DNA from: Pardosa pseudoannulata
Taxonomy: Eukaryota; Arthropoda; Arachnida; Araneae; Lycosidae
Length of the DNA stretch: 64,000 nucleotides
Assembly: GCA_032207245.1 (NCBI GenBank)
Contig: CM063501.1
Coordinates: forward strand, 62,492,401-62,556,400
Reading direction: 5' to 3'
Part shown: one piece after another, positions 47,501 to 58,600 of the stretch
How positions within the stretch are numbered: position 1 is the stretch's first letter
How the letters are laid out: every line of letters begins with the position of its first letter
The notes under the pieces: generated by a model
What the model saw: only the letters and a program-made list of their open reading frames with translations
Databases searched by the model: none
What the model was told of the DNA's origin: nothing
Program-made: the position numbers and the translations under genes

Positions 47501-48494
47501 TGTTTTCCAAAGTAAGAAAGTTCTTCTTATTTTGTATGTTGATGATGTTCTCTTACTGTGCGAAGATGAAGGAATTCTCAGAGACATCATAGAAAACTTG
47601 AACAAGAATTTTGAAGCCACTATTTGTAAGTCAGGTTGCTTTGTTGGAATTGAAATTGAGCGTAACAAAGATGGTTCAATTTTCATCCATTCACATGCCT
47701 ACATCAGAAAACTTCTAAGGCAATTCAATCTTGAGTGTTGCAACCCAGTCAGTGTTCCAGCAGATCCCAATGTTTGTTTGTCATCTGAACCGGACATCAC
47801 GTTAGAGGAAACTGTACCATATCGTGAGGCTGTTGGGTCATTGCTATTTCTTTCTGCGACCACAAGACCTGACATCACATATGCTGTAAATATTGTAAGC
47901 AGGTTCCAAAATAAGTACAGCCAAATACATTGGAATGCTGTAAAAAGAATCATGAAGTACCTGAAAGGAACTCCATACCATGGCATCCAGTATACCTCAG
48001 AAACAGAAAGTCCTCATCTTGCGGCTTATTCTGATGCAGACTTTGCTGGTGACTTAGACACCAGAAGGTCCACGACTGGATATGTTTTCTTGTTATCGAA
48101 TGGTGCCATTGCTTGGAACACTACGAGGCAATCTTCTGTATCAACATCTACTACTGAGTCAGAGTATATAGCAGCGTCTACTGCAGTGAAAGAAGTGATA
48201 TGGCTCCGCCAACTGTTATGCGACATAAATGAAGCATCATTTTGTAAGAAAAATGTTGTTTTGCACATTGATAATCAAAGTGCCATAAAACTAATCAAAA
48301 ATCCTGTGCTTCACAAACGCACTAAGCACATTGATGTGAAGTATCACTTTATCCGTGAAAAATACCAGGATAAAACGGTGAATATCGACTATGTCAACAG
48401 TAATGAACAGTTGGCTGATATATTTACAAAGGCTTTGCCTAGAGATAAATTCGAAAAATTTAGAACTCTGATAAACTGTCTTGCTAAGTGTTAA
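44589..48494 (+). CDS. Copia gag-pol polyprotein (1,301 aa)
   Basis: Single intact frame. Domains in order: copia-type Gag (about 20-220); CCHC zinc knuckle CYSCRKKGHFAREC at 239-252; aspartic protease with WILDSGASAHMT (Asp296); integrase with zinc ligands His431, His436, Cys464, Cys467 and catalytic Asp494, Asp557, Glu593 (D-x35-E); reverse transcriptase with YVDD at 983-986; RNase H with AYSDADFAGD and STTESEYIAA. Pol order PR-IN-RT-RH is diagnostic of copia. The first ATG is 44589, but 44634 (MAGLDISSMSKFDGKNYSQW) is the likelier Gag start because the homology begins there. All catalytic residues I can identify are present. The gene makes the proteins for its own reverse transcription and integration. 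Confidence 0.97.
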   Translation: MLGLTKFEVTCESRIMAGLDISSMSKFDGKNYSQWRFQINCALKAKGVFKVASGLKDKPTVETDIEKWEKDDAIAMFTITAAMEMKQITLIESCTTSCEMLTKLDSVFQQKSDFNKMLLLDKFHGLKMDLNESVVEYIARVENLDHQIKNAGEIMNEVTLITKILGTLPAKYRNFRQAWLSMDDSRQNISNLTARLIDEEANLVEDEREETAFVANYRTAKSSGNQKSKLKLDKSKITCYSCRKKGHFARECRSKQQRRGRDNHEPGTSNDSIGYNAFSAEAEEFENCKQDRWILDSGASAHMTYDLHSLCDFQELDGSDKIRLGNNTELPIKGKGEVRILKFINNAWIEGLITNVLYVPGLKKNLFSEGTVTSKGMKIIKSGDSAKIYNRDDDLIASAVRTSNNLYQMLFKMIKPIEANTAATDSIRLWHERMGHINLKALRELSERGVIDKIDFSDADKFLCEGCHYGKQHRLSFGHRKQKSSRPGELIYSDLCGPMSTSSLGGANYFVIFKDDFSGYVSVEFLKHKCDTLEKFKKFVSLCENKHSVTVKALRVDNGREYINRDFKDFLQIKGIELETTAPYTPEQNGRAERNMRTIMESARSMLHSKNLPLFLWAEAVNTAVHILNHVPTSQSPDSTPYELWTGKQMSLKYLRTFGSEAYMHVPDQLRKKLFPKSIKTILVGYERNSPNYRLFDPKSKSIKISRNVSFNEDANAPEIHSKETISFSSSGYQNIANELETETDLPTNESDTLNISQNSEDEVSPYDLRPRQNLRIPRRYEVNVAEIPKTYEEAINSHQSKEWKDAIGEELKSLQKNDTWELIECPVGKNIVGSKWVFNIKYLPDGKIERFKARLCAKGFSQVEGVDYSETFSPTTRYDTIRTVLAIAAQKKLKMLQCDIKTAFLHGDIEEEIYMQPPPGLDVNTNLVYKLRKSLYGLKQSSRCWNQKFSDFLTSYGFNQSMADPCLYHGVFQSKKVLLILYVDDVLLLCEDEGILRDIIENLNKNFEATICKSGCFVGIEIERNKDGSIFIHSHAYIRKLLRQFNLECCNPVSVPADPNVCLSSEPDITLEETVPYREAVGSLLFLSATTRPDITYAVNIVSRFQNKYSQIHWNAVKRIMKYLKGTPYHGIQYTSETESPHLAAYSDADFAGDLDTRRSTTGYVFLLSNGAIAWNTTRQSSVSTSTTESEYIAASTAVKEVIWLRQLLCDINEASFCKKNVVLHIDNQSAIKLIKNPVLHKRTKHIDVKYHFIREKYQDKTVNIDYVNSNEQLADIFTKALPRDKFEKFRTLINCLAKC

Positions 48495-48582
48495 ATTGAT
48501 ATTTTTTTTAATGATTGATTTTCTTTTGATGTGTATTTTTTTTATAAGTGTATAATGTTTTATTATGTTTTTTTTTACAAGT

Positions 48583-48597
48583 AGGAATTGGAGGGAG
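48583..48597 (+). promoter_or_regulatory. Polypurine tract of copia element
   Basis: Purine-rich AGGAATTGGAGGGAG immediately before the 3' LTR, the plus-strand primer site. Confidence 0.8.
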
Positions 48598-48784
48598 TGT
48601 TGAGTTTTTAATTCCTCCTTGTCTTATTATTTTAATTTTCTTTATTAACTGACTGAAACTTGTGAACCTGGCAATACTGTGTGTGGCAGTTAGTTGCTAG
48701 AGATGTACTGTGTGTACTAGCGTGCATAACCTAATAAAGTTTATTCTTTGTGTAAGAATGTGTTACTAATTTAAAATCTGAATA
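48598..48784 (+). repeat. 3' LTR of copia element
   Basis: 187 bp, identical to the 5' LTR except G for A at 48686. Followed by the target duplication GGTTG at 48785-48789. Confidence 0.95.
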
Positions 48785-48789
48785 GGTTG

Positions 48790-49906
48790 GATCAATAAAT
48801 CCGCAATAAGATGTTCCCAGAATCTAATCCATGATAATTTCTTCATTGCTGGCACCAGCATCACATCCTGGAAACAAAATAGGGACTACCTTGCATAATT
48901 GTTGCCGCATAATTTCAGAAGAAGCTTCGGAGTTTGGAGCAACAGTCATCTGGGCCACATTGAGTGTTATTTCGCAGACTCCGAGATGACTAAATAGGAA
49001 TGTAACTATTTTATGGCGATTGCGTTATAAAATTTCCAGACTTAAATTAGAAAGGGAGAAAATTGCTCTTTTGTACGTTATCTTAAGTAATTTTAAACAC
49101 ATCGATAATATATAAAGTAAACTTCTGCGCTACTTTGTTACCTATTAGGGGTTTGCTAATAGAGTTTTCTATATTTCAAACTTCGTAGCACAACTTTTTT
49201 CCTTCTAATGAGAATGTGAAACTAAAAAAATTGTATTTTATTATACACGGTAAATATTCATTCTCACTGTAAGTGATAAAAACTCATATTGCTAAAATCA
49301 TGCATTTTTGTTTGTAGTTACACATGCATACCTCTTTCAGTTTCGCCGAATTTACAGGTATAAGATCGAATATGTTTAGTTTAAAAAAATGTAGAACAGA
49401 AAAATTGTTTTATACACATTAACGTACGAAAACTATTTGGGATATCTCATTCTATGATCATTAGAAATATCAAGCCATTATGCTAGTAACTAAAACTTTA
49501 TTCCGAATAGTATCTTACTAATAAGATTTAGTCGAGAGGTTTAAAAAGTGGATAGAGACGGCAGTAATACTAGTAAAAGCTGGCTAGAGACCCAAAATTC
49601 ACCGCAATAATATAAAACAGGAAAACTCCAGCTAGGCGAACTTTCAAATGCCTAACAAAATGATAAGAGTGAATTAGATTATAGCAATAGGGAATTGGTA
49701 CTTAATGAGTTTATATATTAATGCACTATGCCAAATTTTGTCAAAGGCCTCTTGATATAAAAAAAAATTGTCCTAGTGCGCATTTAATTTAAGAATCCAT
49801 TATATGAGGCTTGAGAGCTGCTTATAGGAAGTTAGGAGATAATTCCTAAACGTACACTTAGCCTTGCTCATCGCATTAGAATTACTGAAGTAAAGGAAAT
49901 TAATAC
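48790..49906. other. Intergenic region
   Basis: Moderately AT-rich. No open frame above background, transposon end or RNA gene recognised. Confidence 0.5.
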
Positions 49907-50370
49907 TGTAACAACCACCCCCGACTCCGGTGGCCACGTTGTAATATGTAACACACTGTTCTGGTGCGTTATGCTTGCCTGTGATCTGCCAGCCTACTTT
50001 ACTGGGGCAGGTATGTTCTTAGATCGCCATTGGGATGCATGGGCTAAATAAAATCCTCCAAAGTTTAGACGGACAACACAAATTTATTTACAAAACAAAA
50101 TTGGCCCCCAGGGGCACACCTCCTTTAGGTGTGTAGGGGTTCACGATCTCGGAGTGATCTTTTTCTAGCGTTCTTCCTGGTAGTCACGAGCTTACCTCTG
50201 TAGTGTTTGCTCCTTAACGGGTTGGACCACATTAAAATCGGACCATGACGGGACTCTCGTAGGTCAGCGGTGGCTTGGTAGCCTTTTATGGGTCACTGTT
50301 GCGGCACGGTCATCATTAGTTGCTGCTGTTTGTCATTGGATGGGTCAGCGTAAAACACACTTACAAGACA
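49907..50370 (-). mobile_element. Possible solo LTR
   Basis: GC-richer block bounded by TGTAACAACC and TTACAAGACA, i.e. TGT...ACA ends on either strand. The minus strand carries AATAAA in its 3' half, as an LTR would. No clear target duplication, so bounds and class are uncertain. Confidence 0.35.
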
Positions 50371-50403
50371 AAATTGACGAAAAATTAAGGAAAATCAAAA
50401 TGA

Positions 50404-51475
50404 CATATTTCTGAGTCTGTGGGCCTATTCTGTCCAGATTATATGTCTGAGCGTATAATATCCAGAATACAACCGTCGTCGTGTTCTCTCACATCGAAAC
50501 GAGAGATGTCTCCAAGTTGCAGGCCCGAATCCAACTGTTTTCTTAAAATCTTCTCTCCCTTTCTCGGGGGCGGGGAGTCCACATTTCTGGCAACTTGATC
50601 CCTGCTGAAAGAAAAATTTTTCTCGTCCAGATATACTGCTGGCCTGCAAAAACTCAACAGAGAGCATCCGAAGAACCTTATCAGCCTCTCCCTCCCTTCC
50701 CGGGCATCTCCAATTTCAAGAAACGTCGAGTGGAAGGGGTCAATATGGGGGCGATTCTGCCAAAAACAAGAAAGGCATATAGGGCACGGGCTCCTGACGT
50801 CACGGGTACCTACGTCACTTGGCAACCATCATAGCAACAATGCTGGGGGTCAAGCTAACTGAAAAACTGCGTTGATTGAAAAACACGTGGATCACAGCTT
50901 GAACTTCGCACGTTGGTGGTACGTTGTGGTTCGCACGTTGTTCACTTGTGTGCTGAAGAGTTATAACTGAGTAACTTAGTGTTTAGTATAACTTAGTGTT
51001 TATAACTGAAAATGAATGATTACTTGAAGAATTTAGATCAACTGTCACAGAAGCGGTATTTGGATAAAATATCTGTAATAAGTAATATAATATTTCTGAG
51101 TCTGTGGGCCTATTCTGTCCAGATTATATGTCTGAGCGTATAATATCCAGAATACAACCGTCGTCGTGTTCTCTCACATCGAAACGAGAGATGTCTCCAA
51201 GTTGCAGGCCCGAATCCAACTGTTTTCTTAAAATCTTCTCTCCCTTTCTCGGGGGCGGGGGGGGGGGAGTCCACATTTCTGGCAACTTGATCCCTGCTGA
51301 AAGAAAAAATTTTTCTCATCCAGATATACTGCTGGCCTGCAAAAACACAACAGAGAGCATCCGAAGAACCTTATCAGCCTCTCCCTCCCTTCCCGGGCAT
51401 TTCCAATTTCAAGAAACGTCGAGTGGAAGGGGTCAATATGGGGGCGATTTTGCCGAAAACAAGAAAGGCATATAC
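50404..51475. repeat. Direct duplication of a 380-bp GC-rich segment
   Basis: Copies at about 50404-50780 and 51089-51474 both start ATATTTCTGAGTCTGTGGG and end AACAAGAAAGGCATATA. They differ by a few substitutions and the length of a G run (50576 vs 51257), about 2 percent. The 300-bp spacer has its own features. Open frames here differ between copies and are broken by the G run, so I do not call them genes. Confidence 0.92.
50787..51088 (+). other. Promoter-like spacer with possible short first exon
   Basis: Between the two duplicate copies. Contains TGACGTCA and TACGTCAC (CRE-like) near 50796-50819, repeated GCACGTTG words, and an ATG at 51011 opening MNDYLKNLDQLSQKRYLDKIS before a possible donor gtaata. 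The YL...L...RY..K pattern reminds me of the first exon of an unnamed multi-copy invertebrate gene family, but I cannot name it and find no second exon. Confidence 0.3.
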
Positions 51476-51479
51476 ATGT

Positions 51480-54102
51480 GAAACACAGATCGTGGGATCC
51501 ACATTTCTTACAAATTCCCTTTTGACTGAAGACATATTTATAGTCCTTCCAACCGATTAGTTATAATTTCTAGAACTGTAGTAAGTTATTTTTTTAGTTT
51601 GGATGCTAGAAGATTGTCGAACACATAGTGCAGTTTTCCTGTACGGAAGTTCGTTGATTTGAGCTGCTCTACCCAGTGCTTATTTTATACCATCGGCCAC
51701 TAACATGCAAATTAAAATTAGCTTCCTTTCTTTACAAACCTTACTTATGTTGATAACCATGTTGCTTAAATCAAATTCAGCCGTTCATGTGCTGTGCACC
51801 ATTTGGCCCCCTTAAAGCATCAGGCTTAATTTCACATGTATATAAATTCATACAATTTCAGAATAAGGCGATTTCACGTAGAAGGGCAAATTGTCAAATT
51901 ATGACAATTCTGGCTTTAGTTTCAAACGGAAGGGCAGTTTATTGTTTGTCTTTTGTCTGTTGTAAACATGAAAATGAATAGGAAGGGCATTATAGTAGTT
52001 CGTGACGTTGCGACAAATTGCCTTATTGGCTTTAAGAATTGATTTTACAAATATTCGTACAGCAAGATGCTACACTTTTTTTCAACCAACAAACCATAAA
52101 TTTTGGAAAATTATATTGAATAATTCTCTAATTTTCGTGTCTAGATATTATTTGTAAACTAAATATAAACATTATGATAACTTTGTTTTTATTAAAAAAA
52201 AGAAAAATTTAAACCTTAACTAAATTTGAATATCTACGGTAATGTTGAAAATACAGCATCTGTTTATACTGGCTATCAGTTTGAAGAAACATTTTATAGA
52301 AATTTCTATTATGGTTCGATTTTTTTTTACCACTTTTGTCCTCAAACGGGAAATTTTTGTTCTCAAATATGATATTTTTTGATTTTCTTAAAAGAAAACT
52401 ACGCCCTCTAGCGTAGTTTGTATTTCACTTTGAATACATACTGAGTTGAGAATCTAAAGACCAATCTTTATGATAGAAACATGTGTACATTGTCTGGTTG
52501 TTGACATTCCGGACGTATGTTTCTTCCGCCAGTAATGTTTTTGACTGGAGTTTTGGGGCGTTGAAGTAGATATGATTGAGTTTCAGGACAACTTCAGAGA
52601 TGGGTAGCAAGGATATTTATGCACATTTCTTCAGAGCTTCATAACTTTTTTTTCTCTGAGTAAGTGTCACATATGATCAAACTTGCAGCTCAAATTTGAG
52701 CACAATTTTAGTTACTGAATGGCACTTCCCAGACGCAGTAAATACTGTCAGCTTCTAAAGTTAATTGAATTTTACCAAACATAGAGAAAACAGTTTAAAA
52801 TGAAATTTAATTGGCTTTCTATAAAATTTCTAATGTGAAAATTATCTATGTCATTTGTTCATGGTGTCATTAAATTTGTAAGATGTAGCGTCTAATGGTT
52901 TTTTTAATTGGTACGTTAATGTTTTGAAATGAAAACTACGAAATAAGTTGTGTGCGAAAAGTCTTCTGTCAATCTGATGGAATTAAAAGCTTTGAAAACA
53001 TTTATTAGTTATTAATTGTTTATCCTTCTGTTATAATAAATAAAATTTAAAATAAAGAAAAATAAAATTTGGTAAAATTACCTAATTTGTCCCTTGAAGT
53101 TTTAATAAAAATAATATAATGTATATTGTTTTTAATTTTAGTATATGTTATATAATGACCAATAATTAATGTTTTTGAAATTTTTGTAGTAAATACTACA
53201 AAAATTAACCGTACTATAACCTTAGACATGATTGATTTTTAAGGACTTTATTTTATTTTTTTTTTTATGTGATTACTCTTTTTTTTTTAATTTTTTTAAA
53301 AATTTTATTTTATTTATTTTTTTATTTTTTTAAAGCTGATGTACCCTTCAGAAATATATTTGATGCTGACTAAATATCCAGATAAAGTATTAGACTGATT
53401 TAAAAAATTATGGATTATTTTAATGTTTTAACCAACTATATTGTTTAAACAATGTATTAACATTCTAATTTTTCTAATTTCATCATTTCTATAACATAAT
53501 TTAATAAATAAAATATGTATACTTTATAGTTTTCTTTTATGTCTGTGAAGTTTTTTGAAGATAGGAGTATGTTAATACTTTATCACTATTTTTTTTTTTT
53601 CAATATCAAATCATTTTTCCCTGTTGGAGTTTGATATAGTGTATTGATGTAATAAATAGAAAATCTTACATCATATGTGTAATTTATATCTATTTACTAG
53701 AGGGGATAAAGAAATAATATGCTAAGCTTTATATGGGAAGAAGGATAAAGTTTAATAGTTGAGCAACTTTAAACTATTAAACTTTAAATAGCTGAGTTTA
53801 CATATATTTTGAAGAATGAATGATGTTTATTTTACTAAACCTTTTTTATTTTCTTTACTTTACAACAATAAAAAAATAGTAAATAATAAGGATTTAAGTA
53901 TTTTAATTATACATGAAACCATGGTGCAAAAATAACTATAATATAAATAAGAAATACCAATATTAATGATTTGAAAAAGTAAAAATATCTGTTTTCAGAC
54001 AGCTTAAAGCTTTGCTAAGCCTCTGCAGTATTCTCCTGTTGAGTTATTAGTGTTGAAAATGAAGTGCCTTCCAGGTTTAAAATAGCTATAAGCACTCACA
54101 AT
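51480..54102. other. Intergenic region upstream of Hv1
   Basis: AT-rich with no recognised gene. Includes a perfect short hairpin at 52396-52419, a short minus-strand open frame with above-average GC at about 52425-52620 of unknown status, and T-rich runs around 53250-53335. Confidence 0.45.
52396..52419. repeat. Perfect 9-bp stem hairpin
   Basis: AAACTACGC, loop CCTCTA, GCGTAGTTT. Could be a transposon end or simply chance. No U-tract follows that would make it a terminator, and the context is eukaryotic. Confidence 0.6.
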
Positions 54103-54476
54103 CAGGGTTGGAAAAAAAAAAAAAATCATGATTTAAAAAAAAAAAAAATTATTTGATTTAAATCATATTTTTTTATTTAAATGGGATTTCTTCAATTTTT
54201 TTTTTCTGAATACTAATTTTAATTGTTTTTATGTTTTTTGCAATATACATAGCATAGTTTGTTATAAAAGTAACATCTTATCTAAGTATATTCTACACAC
54301 TGATTACCTAAAATTAAATATATAGATTTTAATTTTAATACATTCCATTATTTTGTAATTGGATAGTGTAAACTAAATAAGATGTAAATTTAAAGAACAA
54401 ATAAAATATTCATTTAATGCAAACTATTTATTTAAAAAACAAATCACAATTATTTCAATATTTTTAAAGCATCAAA

Positions 54477-54668
54477 TTATGGATTTAATTGTTTCAATAA
54501 AAACACTAGCTTTGATGCTTTATCCACTCCTAATTGGTTATGAAGGCTAGAATGAACAATACCAAAAGAAGAACATTGTCTTTCCATTCCAGCAGATGAA
54601 GCCACGGCTGTTGTTATTTGGTAGACAAACTGGATTTCAAGTTCTGTAATACTCTCTTTACCTCCCAT
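54477..54668 (-). pseudogene. hAT transposase C-terminal dimerisation remnant
   Basis: SSAGMERQCSSFGIVHSSL, then NQLGVDKASKLVFLLKQLN, matches the hAT C-terminal dimerisation motif (S-x-x-ER-FS-x-G-x-I-x-S-x-x-RN-x-L). The remainder of the transposase is deleted. Confidence 0.85.
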
Positions 54669-54934
54669 TACATAACTTTACCTCCTTCTCTTTACCTCCC
54701 ATTGACCAGTCATAATCAATCATTGTACTACACCTACTACTTACTTTCTGATAACCCTCCCTAAATTCTTGGAAAGCACATGTTATCTATTTACACTTAT
54801 TTACTTATTGGTATTACTGTGCTGACTGATTCCCGATTCTCCTGTTTTTAAAAGAAATGAAAAAAATGATTTAAATCAATGATTTAAAAAAAAAAAAAAA
54901 AAAAAAACCCACTGACTGATTTAAGTCAAGATTT

Positions 54935-55022
54935 AAATCATGATTTAAAACCAACTGATTTAAATCATGATTTAAAACCAACTGATTTAAATCATGCTTT
55001 AAACCAACTGATTTAAATCATG
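54935..55022. repeat. Short tandem repeat in hAT end, about 28-bp unit
   Basis: About three copies of ACCAACTGATTTAAATCATG with TTTAAA spacers, close to the hAT terminus. Subterminal repeats of this kind are usual transposase-binding regions. Confidence 0.8.
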
Positions 55023-55031
55023 CCAACCCTG

Positions 55032-55495
55032 GTCACAGTTTTATTTTTTTAACCCCCTCCTTATTAAACACAAATGTAGTATTTACATTGGATTTTATTC
55101 TATATATTTCCTTTTAAAATTTTGTTTTACCTGGTAGCTGTATTTTCATTTTAAACCTAAAGACAAAATCAGTTATGAAAAATATTGCTCTTTTTATTTA
55201 TGAAAGTAAAAAAAAAAAAAAAAAAGTAATGAATAGTTTAAAACCAGTCAACAGTTTTGCCATTTTTACAATACTTAATTTTAATAGTTGAGTTTATACA
55301 TATTTCGAAGAATGAATTATGTTTATTTTACCAAAACAATTGACTCCTTTTTTATTTTCTTTAATTTACTATTGTTAAATATATTTTCTAATTTTACAAT
55401 AACTTATTTTTTGATAAAGAAAAAAGAAATTCTCTTGTCTTTTCATTAATCTAATTATTTTTGATCATAACTTTATATTTTTAATTTGCTTTTAG
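55032..55495. other. Upstream of Hv1 coding exon 1
   Basis: AT-rich. Ends in a T-rich tract and TTTTAG at 55490-55495, which looks like a splice acceptor, so the first Hv1 exon is probably non-coding and further upstream. Not located. Confidence 0.45.
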
Positions 55496-55675
55496 GTAAA
55501 AATAAATTATAAAATGGAGAAGTTTAATAATTTGAATAAAAGTATAGAACAAGTCAATTTTAAAGATGATGGTTCAAGTTCTGTGTTATCAGATACAGAT
55601 GAAGATCCATCTCTGAGACCTTTATTGACATTTCGAGAAAGGCTTTGTAAGCTGTTTGAATCACATAAATTTCAG
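55496..55675 (+). CDS. Hvcn1: Hv1 exon with start codon
   Basis: Coding 55514-55675, residues 1-54, acidic N-terminus (VLSDTDEDPSLRPLLTFRERL) ending KFQ/gtatta. The 18 bases from 55496 are inferred 5' UTR after a TTTTAG acceptor. Confidence 0.9.
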
Positions 55676-58600
55676 GTATTATTTCTTTTGTTGAATTTAC
55701 TCCTTTAGTTATAAATCAAAAACAGTCAAACTTTGTTGATGTGAAATATCACTTGACAGAAAATGGGTTGTATTGTGCTAAAACATAATTAGAACAAGTT
55801 TGCAATTTTCTTTTGTACAAAATTGTAATTGTATAATACAGCAAGGAATTTTAGACCTAGAAAATATGTGTTTTTTCTTTAAAGTTTAACAAAAGTAGAT
55901 GGAGTTTTATACAATAAAGTAACATTATGCAAGGTATGTTTGGAATGAAAAACTGCATGTTTAAAACTTCATCTTTAATTAGAACAATGAAGAATTGTTT
56001 CATGGTTGTTTTTTTCCAATGATCAGCTTTTGAGTATGAAAACATTGTCAATTAACTGTATTTATCTTTTGAAAATTTAGTATAATTTTTTTTAATAACA
56101 GCTTCAATGCTTGAATTCCATTTCAAACAAATTTTTATACACTGGAGGATATATTAGATTATTATGAAATATATGTAATGGTTCTTTGAGTCTCACATTA
56201 ATAAAGTAGGACTATTGATTAGTAAAGAGTTAGTCTAAAGTAGTTAAATTTATTTGAAATACATTTATAGAATTTAACAATGTCCTTTATGAATTTTTTA
56301 ATAAATTTACTTCATTGACTAAGTGTGATTTTTTTTTCTTATATTAAAATTTCAAAATATAAATTAATGTATTTCATCTTTTATTCTTTTACTGTTGTTC
56401 CACTTTCTGCCAGATTCTGCTCCATTCTCTCTTTGTTGTTTTTATGTATCATTCTTAGGGAAAGTAAATGATCTTGTATAAATAAGTTATTAAAAAAAAA
56501 TGCACAACAGATTATTTTGAAGAATATATTTCTCTCAACAAATGTGTTTTGTATGCTTTTTAACTATAATCCTTTTGTTATTAAATTTTACTACAGCTTC
56601 AAATTACAAATGAATATTTATGTCTATTTTAAAGTCACAATCAAAGGCAGATATTTAAAACTTTTTAATTTTTGAGTTAATGATTCAGATAAGTTAATCC
56701 ATCAGTTTTAGATTTATATTAGTAGTGCTGACTGCATTCATCCTTGCCTTGCAATGTAAATGAGTAATAAATAAAAGTAATTAAGGATTTTGGTTATAAT
56801 ACACTGAAATGCCACCAAATTAGAGATACCTACCTAGTAACAAGATTGGCCTTCTCTGGCCTTGATAATGGCTGCCACATGACAAGGCATAGATTAAACA
56901 AGTTTCTGGAAATGTTCCACTGTAATGGCTTGTCAAATATTGACTAAAGCTGTCCCAATTCAGTAAGGTTCGTTGGTGCTGTGTGATGGCCTTTCACACT
57001 TTGTTCCAAAACATCCCAAAGATGTTCAATACGGTTTAAGTCTGAGCTTCTGGGTGGCCAATTTATACAGAAAAGCCAGAGGAGTAATCATCAAACCAGC
57101 CAGTAGCCAACTGGGATTTGTGAGAGGTACAGTTGTCTTGCTGAAAAACTCCATTACTGTGCAGGTAACAGAACAGCATAAACAGATAGAGGTGATAAAC
57201 CAGCAACTCTACTTACTGAATTACATTGAGGGAGGTTGGTATATGCAAAGACCCCAAACAGTATTACGAAAAAACATCCCAAACCATGATCCAGCTACCA
57301 TGTCCATGTACAGTTCTGACCTGGCATTCAGAATTCATGGCTTCATAAGCCTGATGCCATATGCTCAGCCTCCCATCGACATTAAGTAGATGGAATTGAG
57401 ATCATCATTGCACTCATCATTCCATGGTACTTGTTCCCAGTCCTCTACACTCCAGTCTCTGTGCTGTCTTGCCCAGGCAAGACATGCAGCCCAATGGTAA
57501 GCATAGAACAATTGTACTCTCATAGGTCGATGACTCCTGAAACCCATACAGTGAAGCAAGCGTTGCACAGTCTGTTTACTGACTGTACGACTGGCATTGT
57601 CATTGAACTGGTTGGTAATTTAAGCTAATGTTTGGCTTTGCTGGCTATGTACAATACGCCTGAGCCGTCTCTCACCATGCACGGTCAAGGCGAACTGTCC
57701 TTTACAGTTTGCCCGCTATTTTTTTTCCATCCATGTATTCTAGGTATACTCTTGACACTGTCAACCTTAAAAAGCCTAGCTGTTTGAAGATTTCAGAAAT
57801 TGATTGAATGGCCCATATGTCACATACCTATGATATGTCCTCGATCAAAGGCTTTTAAATCAGGCAGTTTACCCGTACTGGCAGTGCCAACAACTAATTC
57901 AGAACAATCATAGTATATGCAGTTACCACAGCACTCTCACTTGCCCATAAATGATGTGCAGCTGTACACAATTTGCATAGCCCTTGCTATCCCTAATTCA
58001 GTGGCACTTCAGTGTAAAATATTAGTATAATTTTTTAAAATAAAAATGTTTTGCTTTTTAATAGTTTTTCTTTTAAAAAATTTTGAATTTAGTATTTTAA
58101 GCTGTGTTTACAAATCTGTAAATTAATATATGGCAGTAAAATTATAAATGTTTATAATTTTACTGTCTAACAGTATTTTTCGTACTGCACCCCTAAGTTA
58201 AAGATTAATTTTTTGCTGTAGAATTTTTATTTCTGTCGAATTTCCTGTTAAATATATTTAACTGTTAAAGTACTTTTATAAGAAAAATATTTTTCTTAAC
58301 CATTGAAAATTTTTATGCTTTATGTTATAATGAATATTTTGTTTGATTGTATGGTATCTTTTACTTGTGTAGGGCTTCATGCCATTTTCATCTATAATCC
58401 AAATGAAAATTTTAAGATTTTTGTTTCAGATTATAATAAAATTTTTTTGCACATATGTGTTACTTTAAGTGATAAAATGAAAATGTTTTTGTTAAACAGT
58501 GGTAGAAAAGACATTTAACTCATCTTTGGGGGCGGGGCTATAGCTCAAGTAAAACAATTCTGATTATTATTTGAAATTCATTAATTTTAATTGTAGTATT

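Larger units (their letters stand above)
44282..48784 (+). mobile_element. Full-length Ty1/copia LTR retrotransposon
   Basis: 4,503 bp with 187-bp LTRs that differ at one base (A at 44370, G at 48686), a 5-bp GGTTG target duplication, a primer-binding site complementary to an internal part of initiator tRNA-Met, a purine-rich tract before the 3' LTR, and one uninterrupted gag-pol frame. The low LTR divergence and intact frame mean a very recent insertion that may still be active. It sits about 1.8 kb upstream of the trx start codon, transcribed away from trx and towards Hv1. Confidence 0.97.
54103..55031 (-). mobile_element. hAT transposon remnant
   Basis: Ends CAGGGTTGG / CCAACCCTG. Near-duplicated flanks (CTCACAAT vs GTCACAGT, 6 of 8). 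Interior near both ends is made of TGATTTAAATCATGATT-type words, including a three-fold tandem repeat at about 54935-55022. Encodes a remnant of a hAT transposase C-terminus on the minus strand. Lies about 0.5 kb upstream of the Hv1 start. Confidence 0.85.

Noticed and set aside
50425..50825. Overlapping minus-strand open frames in the GC-rich duplicate
   Set aside because: The frames differ between the two copies because of the G-run length, show no family resemblance and lack splice or codon support.
56973..57389. 138-codon plus-strand open frame
   Set aside because: Antisense to Tc1-like transposase remnants; no protein family match and lies inside the transposon.
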